Shown here: piece after piece, positions 1-5,007 of the stretch | How the letters are laid out: each line of letters opens with the position of its first letter | How positions within the stretch are numbered: position 1 is the stretch's first letter | NCBI GenBank assembly: GCA_002366795.1 | Contig: DFBX01000116.1 | Span: 1 to 6,559 of the forward strand | From: Rhodobacteraceae bacterium UBA3069 | GTDB taxonomy: Bacteria > Pseudomonadota > Alphaproteobacteria > Rhodobacterales > Rhodobacteraceae | Direction of reading: 5' to 3' | Length of the DNA: 6,559 bases | Program-made: the position numbers and the translations under genes | Notes under the pieces: generated by a model | Database searches by the model: none | Seen by the model: the letters and a program-made list of their open reading frames with translations, nothing else | Told to the model about the DNA's origin: nothing

Positions 1-253
1 TCCGCGACTGCCCGCCCTTCCAGCCGTCGTAGGCAACAGACTCCCAACCCTCAGCCAGATACTGCTTATGCCAGCCCCGCACCGTGTCATCGTCAAGGAA
101 AAGAACCTGCGCGACCTGCGCACACGACATCCCATCATCGAGCAACAACAGCGCATTGGCCCGACGGGCAATCCCGTGGTCTTCACGCTGACGCTTCACA
201 CAAGCCAGCAATTCGAGGCGGGCGGGAGAAGAGAGAAAACTCGGGCGGATCAT
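1..253 (-). mobile_element. IS630-family transposase, N-terminal part (runs off left edge)
   Basis: The minus strand from an ATG at 253 is open to the window edge, giving 84 residues with no stop. The protein starts MIRPSFLSSPARLELLACVK. Residues 28-65 contain a helix-turn-helix segment (RRANALLLLDDGMSCAQVAQ, then DDDTVRGWHKQY), followed by the AYDGWKGGQSR stretch. This is the DNA-binding N-terminus typical of IS630/Tc1-mariner-type transposases. The DDE catalytic domain would lie left of base 1 and is not seen. The family inserts at TA dinucleotides. The right end of the element should lie within roughly 254-310, but I could not identify a terminal inverted repeat there because the other end is outside the window. 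The frame is intact over the visible part. The element points away from the phage genes and seems to have truncated the gene tail at 281-493. Family assignment is from memory of similar proteins and is fairly secure. Confidence 0.85.
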
Positions 254-280
254 GCATCGACCTGAATCTACTACGCCTAA

Positions 281-493
281 ATCGTCAAGCAGTTCTTCGG
301 GTGTTCTCGGGTGTTCAAGGACTCGCAGTATATCAAACAGCGTGATCTGACCCGCAAATGCCAGTTTCTTGACCTGAAAACCCGCCGTGAAACTCTGCAA
401 TCATTGCTGGAAAGCGAGCAGGTCACCGGGTTCAAAAGAAAAGGGAGCGGCCGACCCGCTCAATTCTACCGCGTTATTTCGGGGGGCTTATGA
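281..493 (+). pseudogene. C-terminal remnant of a phage protein with a winged-helix tail, truncated by the IS
   Basis: The frame is open from just after a stop at 278-280 to the TGA at 491-493. It has no convincing start: the first possible one is a GTG at 311 without a ribosome binding site. The translation contains TRRETLQSLLESEQVTGFKR, then KGSGRPAQFYRV near the end. A helix, a hydrophobic 'LLE..' segment and a G-x-GRP-x-x-(F/Y)-Y-x-V wing resemble the C-terminal winged-helix tails of DUF3987/YfjI-like phage primase-helicase proteins. That identity is a guess from pattern; the tail shape is common to several families. Lying between an IS630 transposase and phage early genes, it is best read as the surviving 3' end of a gene interrupted by the insertion. 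It could instead be a 60-aa protein starting at GTG 311, which I consider less likely. Confidence 0.45.
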
Positions 494-694
494 CAACGTC
501 AAAGTTCCGGCAAATGACGTAAGTTGGCAGGTAAGGTGCTGAAACAATAGAGGAAAACACTTCTGTCAATACGTCAAGCGTCACCTAGAATAAGATACAT
601 CCCCAAGACCGGGAATTTGAGCGAATTTTGGGAGATCCAGGAAAGTGTCGACGTAATGACGTATCTACAATTAATTAATAATAACAACGATATA

Positions 695-724
695 AGTATA
701 AATCTTCCGTCAAACTTCCGTCAA
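695..724 (-). promoter_or_regulatory. Candidate leftward sigma-70-like promoter overlapping the repeats
   Basis: On the minus strand, TTGACG (complement of 719-724) is followed after 18 bases by TATACT (complement of 695-700). Both are one or two mismatches from the consensus -35 (TTGACA) and -10 (TATAAT) boxes. The -35 box lies inside one of the 9-bp repeats, as an operator site would. No minus-strand gene is visible downstream other than the transposase at 253-1, so any transcript would run antisense to the truncated tail at 281-493. Chance occurrence in AT-rich DNA is quite possible. Confidence 0.25.
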
Positions 725-751
725 TTCCAGCTTTGACGGAAGTGACGGAAG
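704..751. repeat. Four 9-bp repeats CTTCCGTCA / TGACGGAAG, two in each orientation
   Basis: CTTCCGTCA occurs at 704-712 and 715-723, and its exact complement TGACGGAAG at 734-742 and 743-751. The starts within each pair are 11 and 9 bases apart, and the pairs face each other across a 10-base centre (724-733). Together they can form an inverted-repeat structure or present four binding sites. They resemble iterons or operators. They lie about 100 bases upstream of the RuvC-like gene and beside the AT-rich stretch. Confidence 0.7.
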
Positions 752-850
752 TAGATCAGACCTGACCCCTTCTTTGTGGGTTCGGGCGGCCGCCATCCTC
801 ACCCGATGGCGATGTCTCCCCGATCACCCAACCCCGAAAAGGAGGTCGTC

Positions 851-1372
851 ATGACCCAATCCTCTGCGCCTGCGCGCGCCAACTCTCCAACAACCACGCC
901 GATGGACCGCACCCTGCTGGCCATCGATCTCGGCACCACCACTGGCTGGGCTCTTAAATCCCCCGGTGGTCTGATCACCAGCGGCACGGTCAGCTTTCGC
1001 CCCAGCCGCTATGATGGCGGCGGCATGCGCTATCTGCGGTTTCAGAACTGGTTGGCCGAGATGGACCGGCTCAGCGGGCCGATCGCCACGATATTCTACG
1101 AAGAAGTCAGGCGACATATCGGCACCGACGCGGCACATGTTTTTGGCGGTCTGATGGCCACGCTCACCGCATGGGCCGAGCAGCGCGGCGTGCCGTATCA
1201 GGGCGTACCAGTCGGCACGATCAAGAAACATGCCACCGGCAAGGGCAACGCCAACAAAGCGGCAATGATTGAGGCTGCCCGGGCCCGCGGGTTCAGCCCG
1301 GCGGACGATAACGAGGCCGATGCCATCGCCATCCTGCTCTGGGCCATGGAAACCCGAGGAGGTGTCGCATGA
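851..1372 (+). CDS. RuvC-like crossover junction endonuclease (phage type)
   Basis: The 173-residue protein has an RNase H-like fold as judged by motifs: the first strand LLAIDLGTTTGWAL with the catalytic aspartate at D26, an acidic pair in FYEEV (E84/E85), a basic helix near 123-138 (TIKKHATGKGNANK), and a final DDNEADAIAILL with D153/D157. These match the acidic catalytic residues of RuvC-type Holliday junction resolvases, which cut branched DNA using two metal ions. In phages such proteins resolve replication and recombination branches before packaging. I chose ATG 851 because AAGGAGG lies 5 bases upstream; the frame is open back to 776, but that start has no ribosome binding site. The stop overlaps the next gene's start (ATGA at 1369), so the three genes 851-1994 are probably co-translated. 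The N-terminal 18 residues, rich in Ser, Thr and Pro, look disordered. Confidence 0.85.
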   Translation: MTQSSAPARANSPTTTPMDRTLLAIDLGTTTGWALKSPGGLITSGTVSFRPSRYDGGGMRYLRFQNWLAEMDRLSGPIATIFYEEVRRHIGTDAAHVFGGLMATLTAWAEQRGVPYQGVPVGTIKKHATGKGNANKAAMIEAARARGFSPADDNEADAIAILLWAMETRGGVA

Positions 1373-1575
1373 CCAGCATGAGTTTCACTCCGCGCGGCTT
1401 TGGCGGCACCCGGCGCAACCCCGATCAGGTCAAGCGCGACGGCTGGAAGGAACAGGGAGTTCTGGCGGTCTCGCTGGATGACCAGCGGCTAACCTGGCCG
1501 GAGAGGGAACTGGTTCGCCAGCTTGGTGAAAAACTCTACGGCAAACGCCTCGGGCAGAAAGGGCTATCACGATGA
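1369..1575 (+). CDS. Small conserved-looking phage protein of unknown function (68 aa)
   Basis: Starts at an ATG overlapping the stop of the RuvC-like gene, with a strong ribosome binding site (GAGGAGGT, 1356-1363). It ends in another ATGA overlap with the DUF6362 gene at 1572. The protein is small and charged: GFGGTRRNPDQVKRDGWKEQ, then LAVSLDDQRLTWPERELVRQ and a Lys/Arg-rich tail. It has no membrane segment, signal peptide or recognised catalytic motif. Its position between two DNA-related phage genes and its coupled translation suggest a DNA-processing accessory role, but that is inference only. I do not recognise a named domain. Confidence 0.75.
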   Translation: MTSMSFTPRGFGGTRRNPDQVKRDGWKEQGVLAVSLDDQRLTWPERELVRQLGEKLYGKRLGQKGLSR

Positions 1576-1994
1576 CCGACTGGACAATCACCCGGGTGCA
1601 GGACCGGCTGGAACTCGCCGCAGACGTCATGCGGCAAATGCCCGGAGTAAAACCACAAGGACATTTCAACGCCTGGCCGGAATACTTCCACAGCTTCGCT
1701 GACAAGGTGGGTCAGGAGCCGAAGATGCGCAGGCCGTTGTCCAGCCCGCGCATGATCACCGAGGCCGATGAAGCCATGTTGTGGCTGCGCTGGCTGGAGG
1801 TGGAGGATGCAAAGCTGGTCTGGGCCCGGGCCGAACGGGTGGCGTGGAAGCAGATCACATGGCAGTTCGGGATGTCGCGAACAGCTGCCACGAGACGCTG
1901 GCAATTCGGCTTGGCGGTAATTGTCTGGCGGCTGAATGGGCGGAGAGTGCCAACCAAGCGATCGATGGCATACGTCATCCAGAAAGCACGGTGA
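1572..1994 (+). CDS. DUF6362 family protein with a helix-turn-helix-like C-terminal half
   Basis: 140 residues, starting at an ATG that overlaps the previous stop; AAAGGG (1558-1563) lies 8 bases upstream. The N-terminal half has the DRLELAADVMRQMPGVKPQG and FNAWPEYF segments. The centre has ITEADEAMLWLRWLEVEDAK (62-81). The segment VWARAERVAWKQI (83-95) and then FGMSRTAATRRW (99-110) reads like a recognition helix-turn-helix similar to sigma region 4. This order matches the DUF6362 family as I remember it, found in alphaproteobacterial prophages. Its function is unknown; DNA binding, for instance as a late-gene regulator, is a reasonable inference from the HTH. The basic C-terminus (RRVPTKRSM) fits DNA contact. 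It is the last gene of the coupled trio and is followed by an inverted repeat immediately after its stop. Confidence 0.8.
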   Translation: MTDWTITRVQDRLELAADVMRQMPGVKPQGHFNAWPEYFHSFADKVGQEPKMRRPLSSPRMITEADEAMLWLRWLEVEDAKLVWARAERVAWKQITWQFGMSRTAATRRWQFGLAVIVWRLNGRRVPTKRSMAYVIQKAR

Positions 1995-1995
1995 G

Positions 1996-2023
1996 TTTGA
2001 ATAAGAGATGATCGCTATTCAAA
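1996..2023 (+). promoter_or_regulatory. Perfect 8-bp inverted repeat just after the DUF6362 stop
   Basis: TTTGAATA (1996-2003) is exactly complementary to TATTCAAA (2016-2023), with a 12-base spacer. The repeat begins two bases after the stop codon at 1994. It has no G+C-rich stem and no following T-run, so it is a poor intrinsic terminator. An operator for the downstream fic gene is the more likely reading. Confidence 0.4.
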
Positions 2024-2034
2024 TTAGACGGCTG

Positions 2035-2068
2035 AACCTTTAATAAGGAGGTGGCGTAATTAAAGGTT
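2035..2068 (+). promoter_or_regulatory. Perfect 10-bp inverted repeat before fic, with a Shine-Dalgarno-like sequence in its loop
   Basis: AACCTTTAAT (2035-2044) is exactly complementary to ATTAAAGGTT (2059-2068). The 14-base loop contains AAGGAGGTGG, a strong ribosome-binding sequence. The actual fic start at 2078 is about 25 bases beyond it, too far for direct use; a GTG at 2051 inside the loop would make only a two-residue peptide. The repeat could be an operator bound by the winged-helix tail of the Fic protein, or an RNA hairpin affecting translation. The second arm also supplies AAAGG, 11 bases from the fic start. Confidence 0.45.
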
Positions 2069-2077
2069 GGTGCGAAG

Positions 2078-3250
2078 ATGGATGATCGGGATCCAAGGCT
2101 GGGCACGTTTGTCGAGACAGTTGCCGGAGGCGAGAAAGTGCGTGCCTATGTGCCCGCGCCTTTGCCGCCCAATCCACCGCTTGATCTGGCGCAGATCATG
2201 AGCGTCTACGAACGCGCAGTTGCTGCTGTGGGCCGTCTGGACGGTGTCACGACGATCCTGCCTTCAACGCCACTTTTCCTCTACATGTATGTGCGCAAGG
2301 AGGCGCTTCTGTCGTCCCAGATCGAAGGCACGCAGTCTTCGCTGTCAGATCTCCTGCTGTACGAAAATGATGAAGCCCCCGACGTGGCGATCGACGACGT
2401 GGCCGAAGTATCCAATTATGTCGCGGCCATCGAACACGGTGTGGACAGGATCAGGGGCGGGTTCCCACTGTCGCTGCGCCTGATCCGTGAGATGCACGCG
2501 ATCATCCTGAAATCAGGCCGGGGAGCTTCAAAACAACCGGGGGAGTTTCGCCGGTCGCAGAACTGGATCGGCGGCACACGACCGGGAAACGCCTTGTTCG
2601 TTCCACCACCACCGGACCGGCTTGCCGAATGCCTCAACGCTTTCGAGCTTTTCCTGCACAGTGAAGACCTCGGGTTGCCGCCGCTCATCAAGGCGGGGCT
2701 GGCCCATGTTCAGTTCGAGACCATTCACCCGTTCCTTGACGGCAACGGTCGTTTGGGGCGACTTCTGATCACGCTTGTTCTTTGCGAAGCAGGTGTTTTG
2801 CGCGAGCCGATCCTCTATCTCAGTCTGTTCCTGAAGTCCCGGCGCGACGATTACTACCGGCTTCTGCAGGAGGTGCGGCAGGCTGGTGCGTGGGAGGCCT
2901 GGATGGAATTCTTTCTGACCGGTGTTGCGGAAACCGCCGAGCAGGCGTCCGAAACGGCCCGCGAGCTGATTGCGCTGTTCGCGGAGCATCGCCAAAGGAT
3001 TGGCACGCTGGGACGGGCGGCACCCTCCTCCCTGCGTGTACATGAGTTTCTGCAGGGCCGACCAATCGTGACGATTCAGGCCGCTGCCAACGCGCTCGAG
3101 ATGACGTTCCCGACTGTAAGCGCTGCGCTGGATAAGCTGGCTGGACTGGACATTGTGAGAGAAACCACAGGTAAGCAACGCGGCCGTATCTACGTCTACA
3201 CGGAATATCTCGCGCTGCTGGATCGTGGCACGGAGCCTCTCCCGGCATAG
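2078..3250 (+). CDS. Fic family protein (protein adenylyltransferase) with C-terminal winged helix
   Basis: 390 residues. Fic proteins transfer AMP from ATP to hydroxyl side chains of target proteins. The Fic signature HPFLDGNGRLGR is complete at 217-228, with catalytic H217, Mg-binding D221 and phosphate-binding G222-R225 and R228. An N-terminal inhibitory helix is present as S79-xxx-E83-G84 (SSQIEG), the class II arrangement in which the Glu blocks ATP's gamma-phosphate. The order Fic_N domain (about 15-110), Fic core (about 115-265) and winged helix (about 317-382, IQAAANALEMTFPTVSAALD) matches the SoFic-like group. No key residue is missing, so it should be active once inhibition is relieved. 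ATG 2078 is the only start after an in-frame stop at 2057-2059; its ribosome binding site is weak (AAAGG, 11 bases away). No separate antitoxin gene is seen. It interrupts the usual phage gene order and is probably cargo, for example a host-modifying or phage-defence gene; that role is inference. Confidence 0.9.
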   Translation: MDDRDPRLGTFVETVAGGEKVRAYVPAPLPPNPPLDLAQIMSVYERAVAAVGRLDGVTTILPSTPLFLYMYVRKEALLSSQIEGTQSSLSDLLLYENDEAPDVAIDDVAEVSNYVAAIEHGVDRIRGGFPLSLRLIREMHAIILKSGRGASKQPGEFRRSQNWIGGTRPGNALFVPPPPDRLAECLNAFELFLHSEDLGLPPLIKAGLAHVQFETIHPFLDGNGRLGRLLITLVLCEAGVLREPILYLSLFLKSRRDDYYRLLQEVRQAGAWEAWMEFFLTGVAETAEQASETARELIALFAEHRQRIGTLGRAAPSSLRVHEFLQGRPIVTIQAAANALEMTFPTVSAALDKLAGLDIVRETTGKQRGRIYVYTEYLALLDRGTEPLPA

Positions 3251-3533
3251 GTTACTGCAATTCCTGTCAAGGAAAATCGACTTCGCGAGACAATTTTCGG
3301 GTGTACACCGGAAAGGGTTTCACTGGGCGACTCCGGGGGCTACAAATCGGGCATACTCGCAAGAGACGTGAGCAGAACAGGGTGGCAATTGAACGGTTTC
3401 AAGACGGAAAGTAACGCATGAAACATTAGCCGTGACTCCTAACCCATTGATATTGAACGGGTCCCTTCCTGCCGTAAACGTATACGGGGGGGCGAGGCGC
3501 GAGGCTTTCCCAGTGACGTTTAGAAAAACACCC

Positions 3534-3653
3534 GTTTCGTTTCGTTTTAACTATACACCCAATGAAACAAGGGCCTGACGGTCCGTAAAACCCCTCTGAA
3601 ACGAAACGGCCCCCTGGGGGCATTTCGTTTCGCGGGCTGATGCGTTTCGTTTC
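3534..3653. repeat. Four copies of GTTTCGTTTC upstream of the ParB-N gene
   Basis: The decamer occurs at 3534-3543 (extended by a third pentamer to 3548), inverted as GAAACGAAAC at 3598-3607, as ATTTCGTTTC at 3622-3631 with one change, and at 3644-3653. The last copy ends 24 bases before the ParB-N start codon. Four near-identical decamers in 120 bases are far more than expected by chance and fit a cluster of protein-binding sites. Confidence 0.65.
3598..3631 (+). promoter_or_regulatory. Long hairpin formed by two inverted GTTTCGTTTC repeats around a C5/G5 core
   Basis: GAAACGAAA (3598-3606) pairs perfectly with TTTCGTTTC (3623-3631). After a small bulge, GCCCC (3609-3613) pairs with GGGGC (3617-3621) around a three-base loop. 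This gives about 14 pairs in a 34-base structure. No T-run follows, so it is not a standard terminator for fic. It sits 46 bases upstream of the ParB-N start and may act as an operator or an RNA element. Confidence 0.45.
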
Positions 3654-3677
3654 GGCCAACCTTTTCAAGGATATTCC

Positions 3678-4820
3678 ATGGACGTGATCGACCTGCCTCT
3701 TGGGCAGATCATTCCGTATGCGCGCAACCCGCGGCATAACGAAAAGGCCGTGGCCACGGTTGCTGCCTCGATTGCCGAATTCGGCTGGCGACAGCCCATC
3801 GTTGTGAACGAGGCGATGGTCGTGCTGGCCGGACACACCCGACTTGCAGCGGCGCAGCAACTTGGCTTCGAGACGGCACCGGTGCACGTGGCGAAAGGGC
3901 TGAGCGAGGCCCAGGCACGCGCGTTCCGGATCATGGACAACCGCTCGGGCGAAAACGCCGAATGGGACAATGATCTGCTCGGGCTGGAACTGGGTGATTT
4001 GCAGGCCGCGGATTTTGATCTCGACCTGACCGGCTTCACCGATGATGAATTGAACAACCTGCTGAACGGCCTTGACGAAGGTGACGGCGCGCAGGAGGCT
4101 GGACGAACAGATGAACTCTTTGCGTTGCTCGATTTGCGTCAGAACCGCATGTGGAGCGATGACCGTTTCGGGGCGGAAGCTCTTGTACGGCAGGGACGGC
4201 TCGAGGAAGCGCTTGCATTTGCCGAGGAAAGGCTTGCGCTGGAACGGCAGGGGTACAATCAGAGCGAGATTGGCCGCTTTTGCGAAGATGTTCTGTTCCT
4301 CCTTGGTCGGCGCGACGAAGCCTATGCCCGGTACGGCCTGTCAGCCGGACGCGGTTCGACCTATGTCGCGATCTGGCGCGATCTGGTCAAACGCTACCCG
4401 GAGCGCGACCCAAGGGAGATTCTCGTCGATCTGATGGCGCTCCATGGAAACCGTGGGAAATGGTTTGCAGCAGCGAAGGACGCGGGGTGTTTTGACATTG
4501 CGCTGCAATGTGCGGCCGATCCGAATGTCGAACCGGCCACGTTGGTTCGCGCAGCGCGAGACTTTCGGGATCGTGATCCATCATTTGCCGCGCATGTGGC
4601 CCTTCAAGCCATTGAGCATTATCTCGCGGGCCGCGGCTATGAACCAAGCCCGAGGGATGCAGAGGCCGCGATTTCACATCTGCATCATTCAGCCCAAAAT
4701 GCGGGCAAACTTGGTTGGGCCTACCAGATGCTGGAGAGGCTGCTTACCGACAAGACAGGGAAAGACCTGCTGATGTACGATCTGTTTTCACGGATGAAGA
4801 CGCAATTTGAAGTTGGCTGA
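3678..4820 (+). CDS. ParB N-terminal (ParB/Srx) domain protein fused to a helical, TPR-like domain
   Basis: 380 residues; ATG 3678 follows AAGGAT (3666-3671). Residues 1-130 are a ParB N-domain: IIPYARNPRHNEKAV, then SIAEFGWRQPIVV, the conserved AGHTRLAAAQQLG (51-63), FRIMDNRSGENAEWD and a GFTDDELNNLLNGL tail. In phages this domain is commonly followed by a DNA methyltransferase. Here no methyltransferase motif (FxGxG or DPPY/NPPY) follows. A short Asp/Glu/Gly linker (132-145) leads into an all-helical part (about 150-380) with TPR-like segments such as VRQGRLEEALAFAEERLALE and FLLGRRDEAYARYG, then RGKWFAAAKDAGCFDIALQCA and a Tyr-rich LAGRGYEPSPRD. The C-terminal half resembles stand-alone proteobacterial helical-repeat proteins of unknown function, possibly near DUF6880, from memory. 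The ParB-N half may bind or hydrolyse nucleotides, but no helix-turn-helix is visible. The gene looks like a recombination product; its function is unknown. Confidence 0.75.
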   Translation: MDVIDLPLGQIIPYARNPRHNEKAVATVAASIAEFGWRQPIVVNEAMVVLAGHTRLAAAQQLGFETAPVHVAKGLSEAQARAFRIMDNRSGENAEWDNDLLGLELGDLQAADFDLDLTGFTDDELNNLLNGLDEGDGAQEAGRTDELFALLDLRQNRMWSDDRFGAEALVRQGRLEEALAFAEERLALERQGYNQSEIGRFCEDVLFLLGRRDEAYARYGLSAGRGSTYVAIWRDLVKRYPERDPREILVDLMALHGNRGKWFAAAKDAGCFDIALQCAADPNVEPATLVRAARDFRDRDPSFAAHVALQAIEHYLAGRGYEPSPRDAEAAISHLHHSAQNAGKLGWAYQMLERLLTDKTGKDLLMYDLFSRMKTQFEVG

Positions 4821-4829
4821 AGCCCCGCA

Positions 4830-4892
4830 CTCGGCCGGGCGGGCGCTGAAGGTGGCGAGGGCCTTGTCGTTGGTGCGGGTTCTGGCGGTCAT
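4830..4892 (-). pseudogene. 5' stump of a small minus-strand phage gene
   Basis: On the minus strand, an ATG at 4892 has AAGGA (complement of 4901-4905) 8 bases upstream. It begins MTARTRTNDKALATFSARPA, a start resembling a small protein I associate with this position in related phages, whose sequence would continue with 'AEID..L..L' and a conserved C-terminus. Here the similarity stops around 4825-4830, and the frame runs antisense into the 3' end of the ParB-N fusion gene, ending at 4788. I read it as a gene whose 3' part was removed when the foreign C-terminal half of the ParB-N gene arrived. The family resemblance is from memory, so confidence is limited. Confidence 0.35.
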
Positions 4893-5007
4893 CGTATCGG
4901 TCCTTGGGTGCATTGTATTGGTGTAATCATCATCGCTCTGATCGGGGTGTGTATCCAGTAAAAGAGAAGCAATATCATTGCGTTGATCAGATCGCGAGGG
5001 CTTGGTA
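4893..5007. promoter_or_regulatory. Intergenic leader of the terminase genes
   Basis: 115 bases between the divergent stump at 4892 and the small terminase gene. It is less GC-rich than the flanking genes (AAAAGAGAAGCAATATCATT near 4960-4979). It would carry the promoter for the terminase pair and, originally, that of the minus-strand gene. I see no clear -35/-10 pair or strong hairpin. Confidence 0.35.

Larger units (their letters stand above)
494..850. other. Non-coding, partly AT-rich region with repeats; possible origin or operator region
   Basis: No credible gene on either strand. Bases 661-703 are strikingly AT-rich (TTAATTAATAATAAC and TATAAGTATAAAT) compared with the GC-rich genes around them. 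To the right lie four 9-bp repeats (704-751, listed separately). The pentamer TGACG or its complement CGTCA occurs at 497, 515, 572, 579, 657, 708, 719, 734 and 743. An AT-rich stretch next to repeated short sites, beside a truncated, possibly replication-related gene, would suit a phage replication origin; it would equally suit a repressor-controlled promoter region for the operon starting at 851. No rightward sigma-70 promoter stands out. Confidence 0.5.
3251..3677. other. 427-base non-coding region between fic and the ParB-N gene
   Basis: No supported gene on either strand; the short frames have no recognisable protein. The left half (3251-3500) shows nothing definite beyond a small palindrome CGTATACG (3479-3486). 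The right half contains the GTTTCGTTTC repeats and hairpin listed separately. The length and structure suggest a control region for the downstream packaging genes, or an attachment or packaging site, but no direct mark (tRNA gene, integrase, core repeat) supports the latter two. Confidence 0.5.

Noticed and set aside
254..310. Terminal inverted repeat and TA duplication of the IS630 element
   Set aside because: TA dinucleotides are present, but the other end is outside the window, so no repeat can be confirmed.
776..850. Upstream extension of the RuvC-like gene
   Set aside because: No ribosome binding site precedes 776, while ATG 851 has AAGGAGG at the right distance. The extra 25 residues look like untranslated leader.
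824..1231. 135-codon minus-strand frame over the RuvC-like gene
   Set aside because: It mirrors a gene with clear catalytic motifs on the plus strand and has no recognisable protein features.
2045..2056. Strong ribosome binding site with a GTG at 2051 as the start of a Fic antitoxin
   Set aside because: The frame stops after two codons, and no other start at the right distance opens a frame; inhibition is already built into the Fic protein.
3251..3300. Possible intrinsic terminator after fic (TTCCT...AGGAA)
   Set aside because: The stem is only five weak pairs and no T-run follows on the plus strand.
3598..3631. Hairpin as a transcription terminator
   Set aside because: The stem is strong, but it is followed by GCGGGCTGATG instead of a T-run, and it lies about 350 bases past the fic stop.
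3534..3653. CRISPR-like repeats
   Set aside because: Units are only 10 bases, in mixed orientation, with unequal spacing and no cas gene; they fit binding sites better.
3426..3887. 153-codon open frame on the minus strand crossing the non-coding region and the ParB-N start
   Set aside because: It is antisense to the conserved ParB-N domain, its translation shows no recognisable domain, and the repeats at 3534-3653 are better explained as non-coding.
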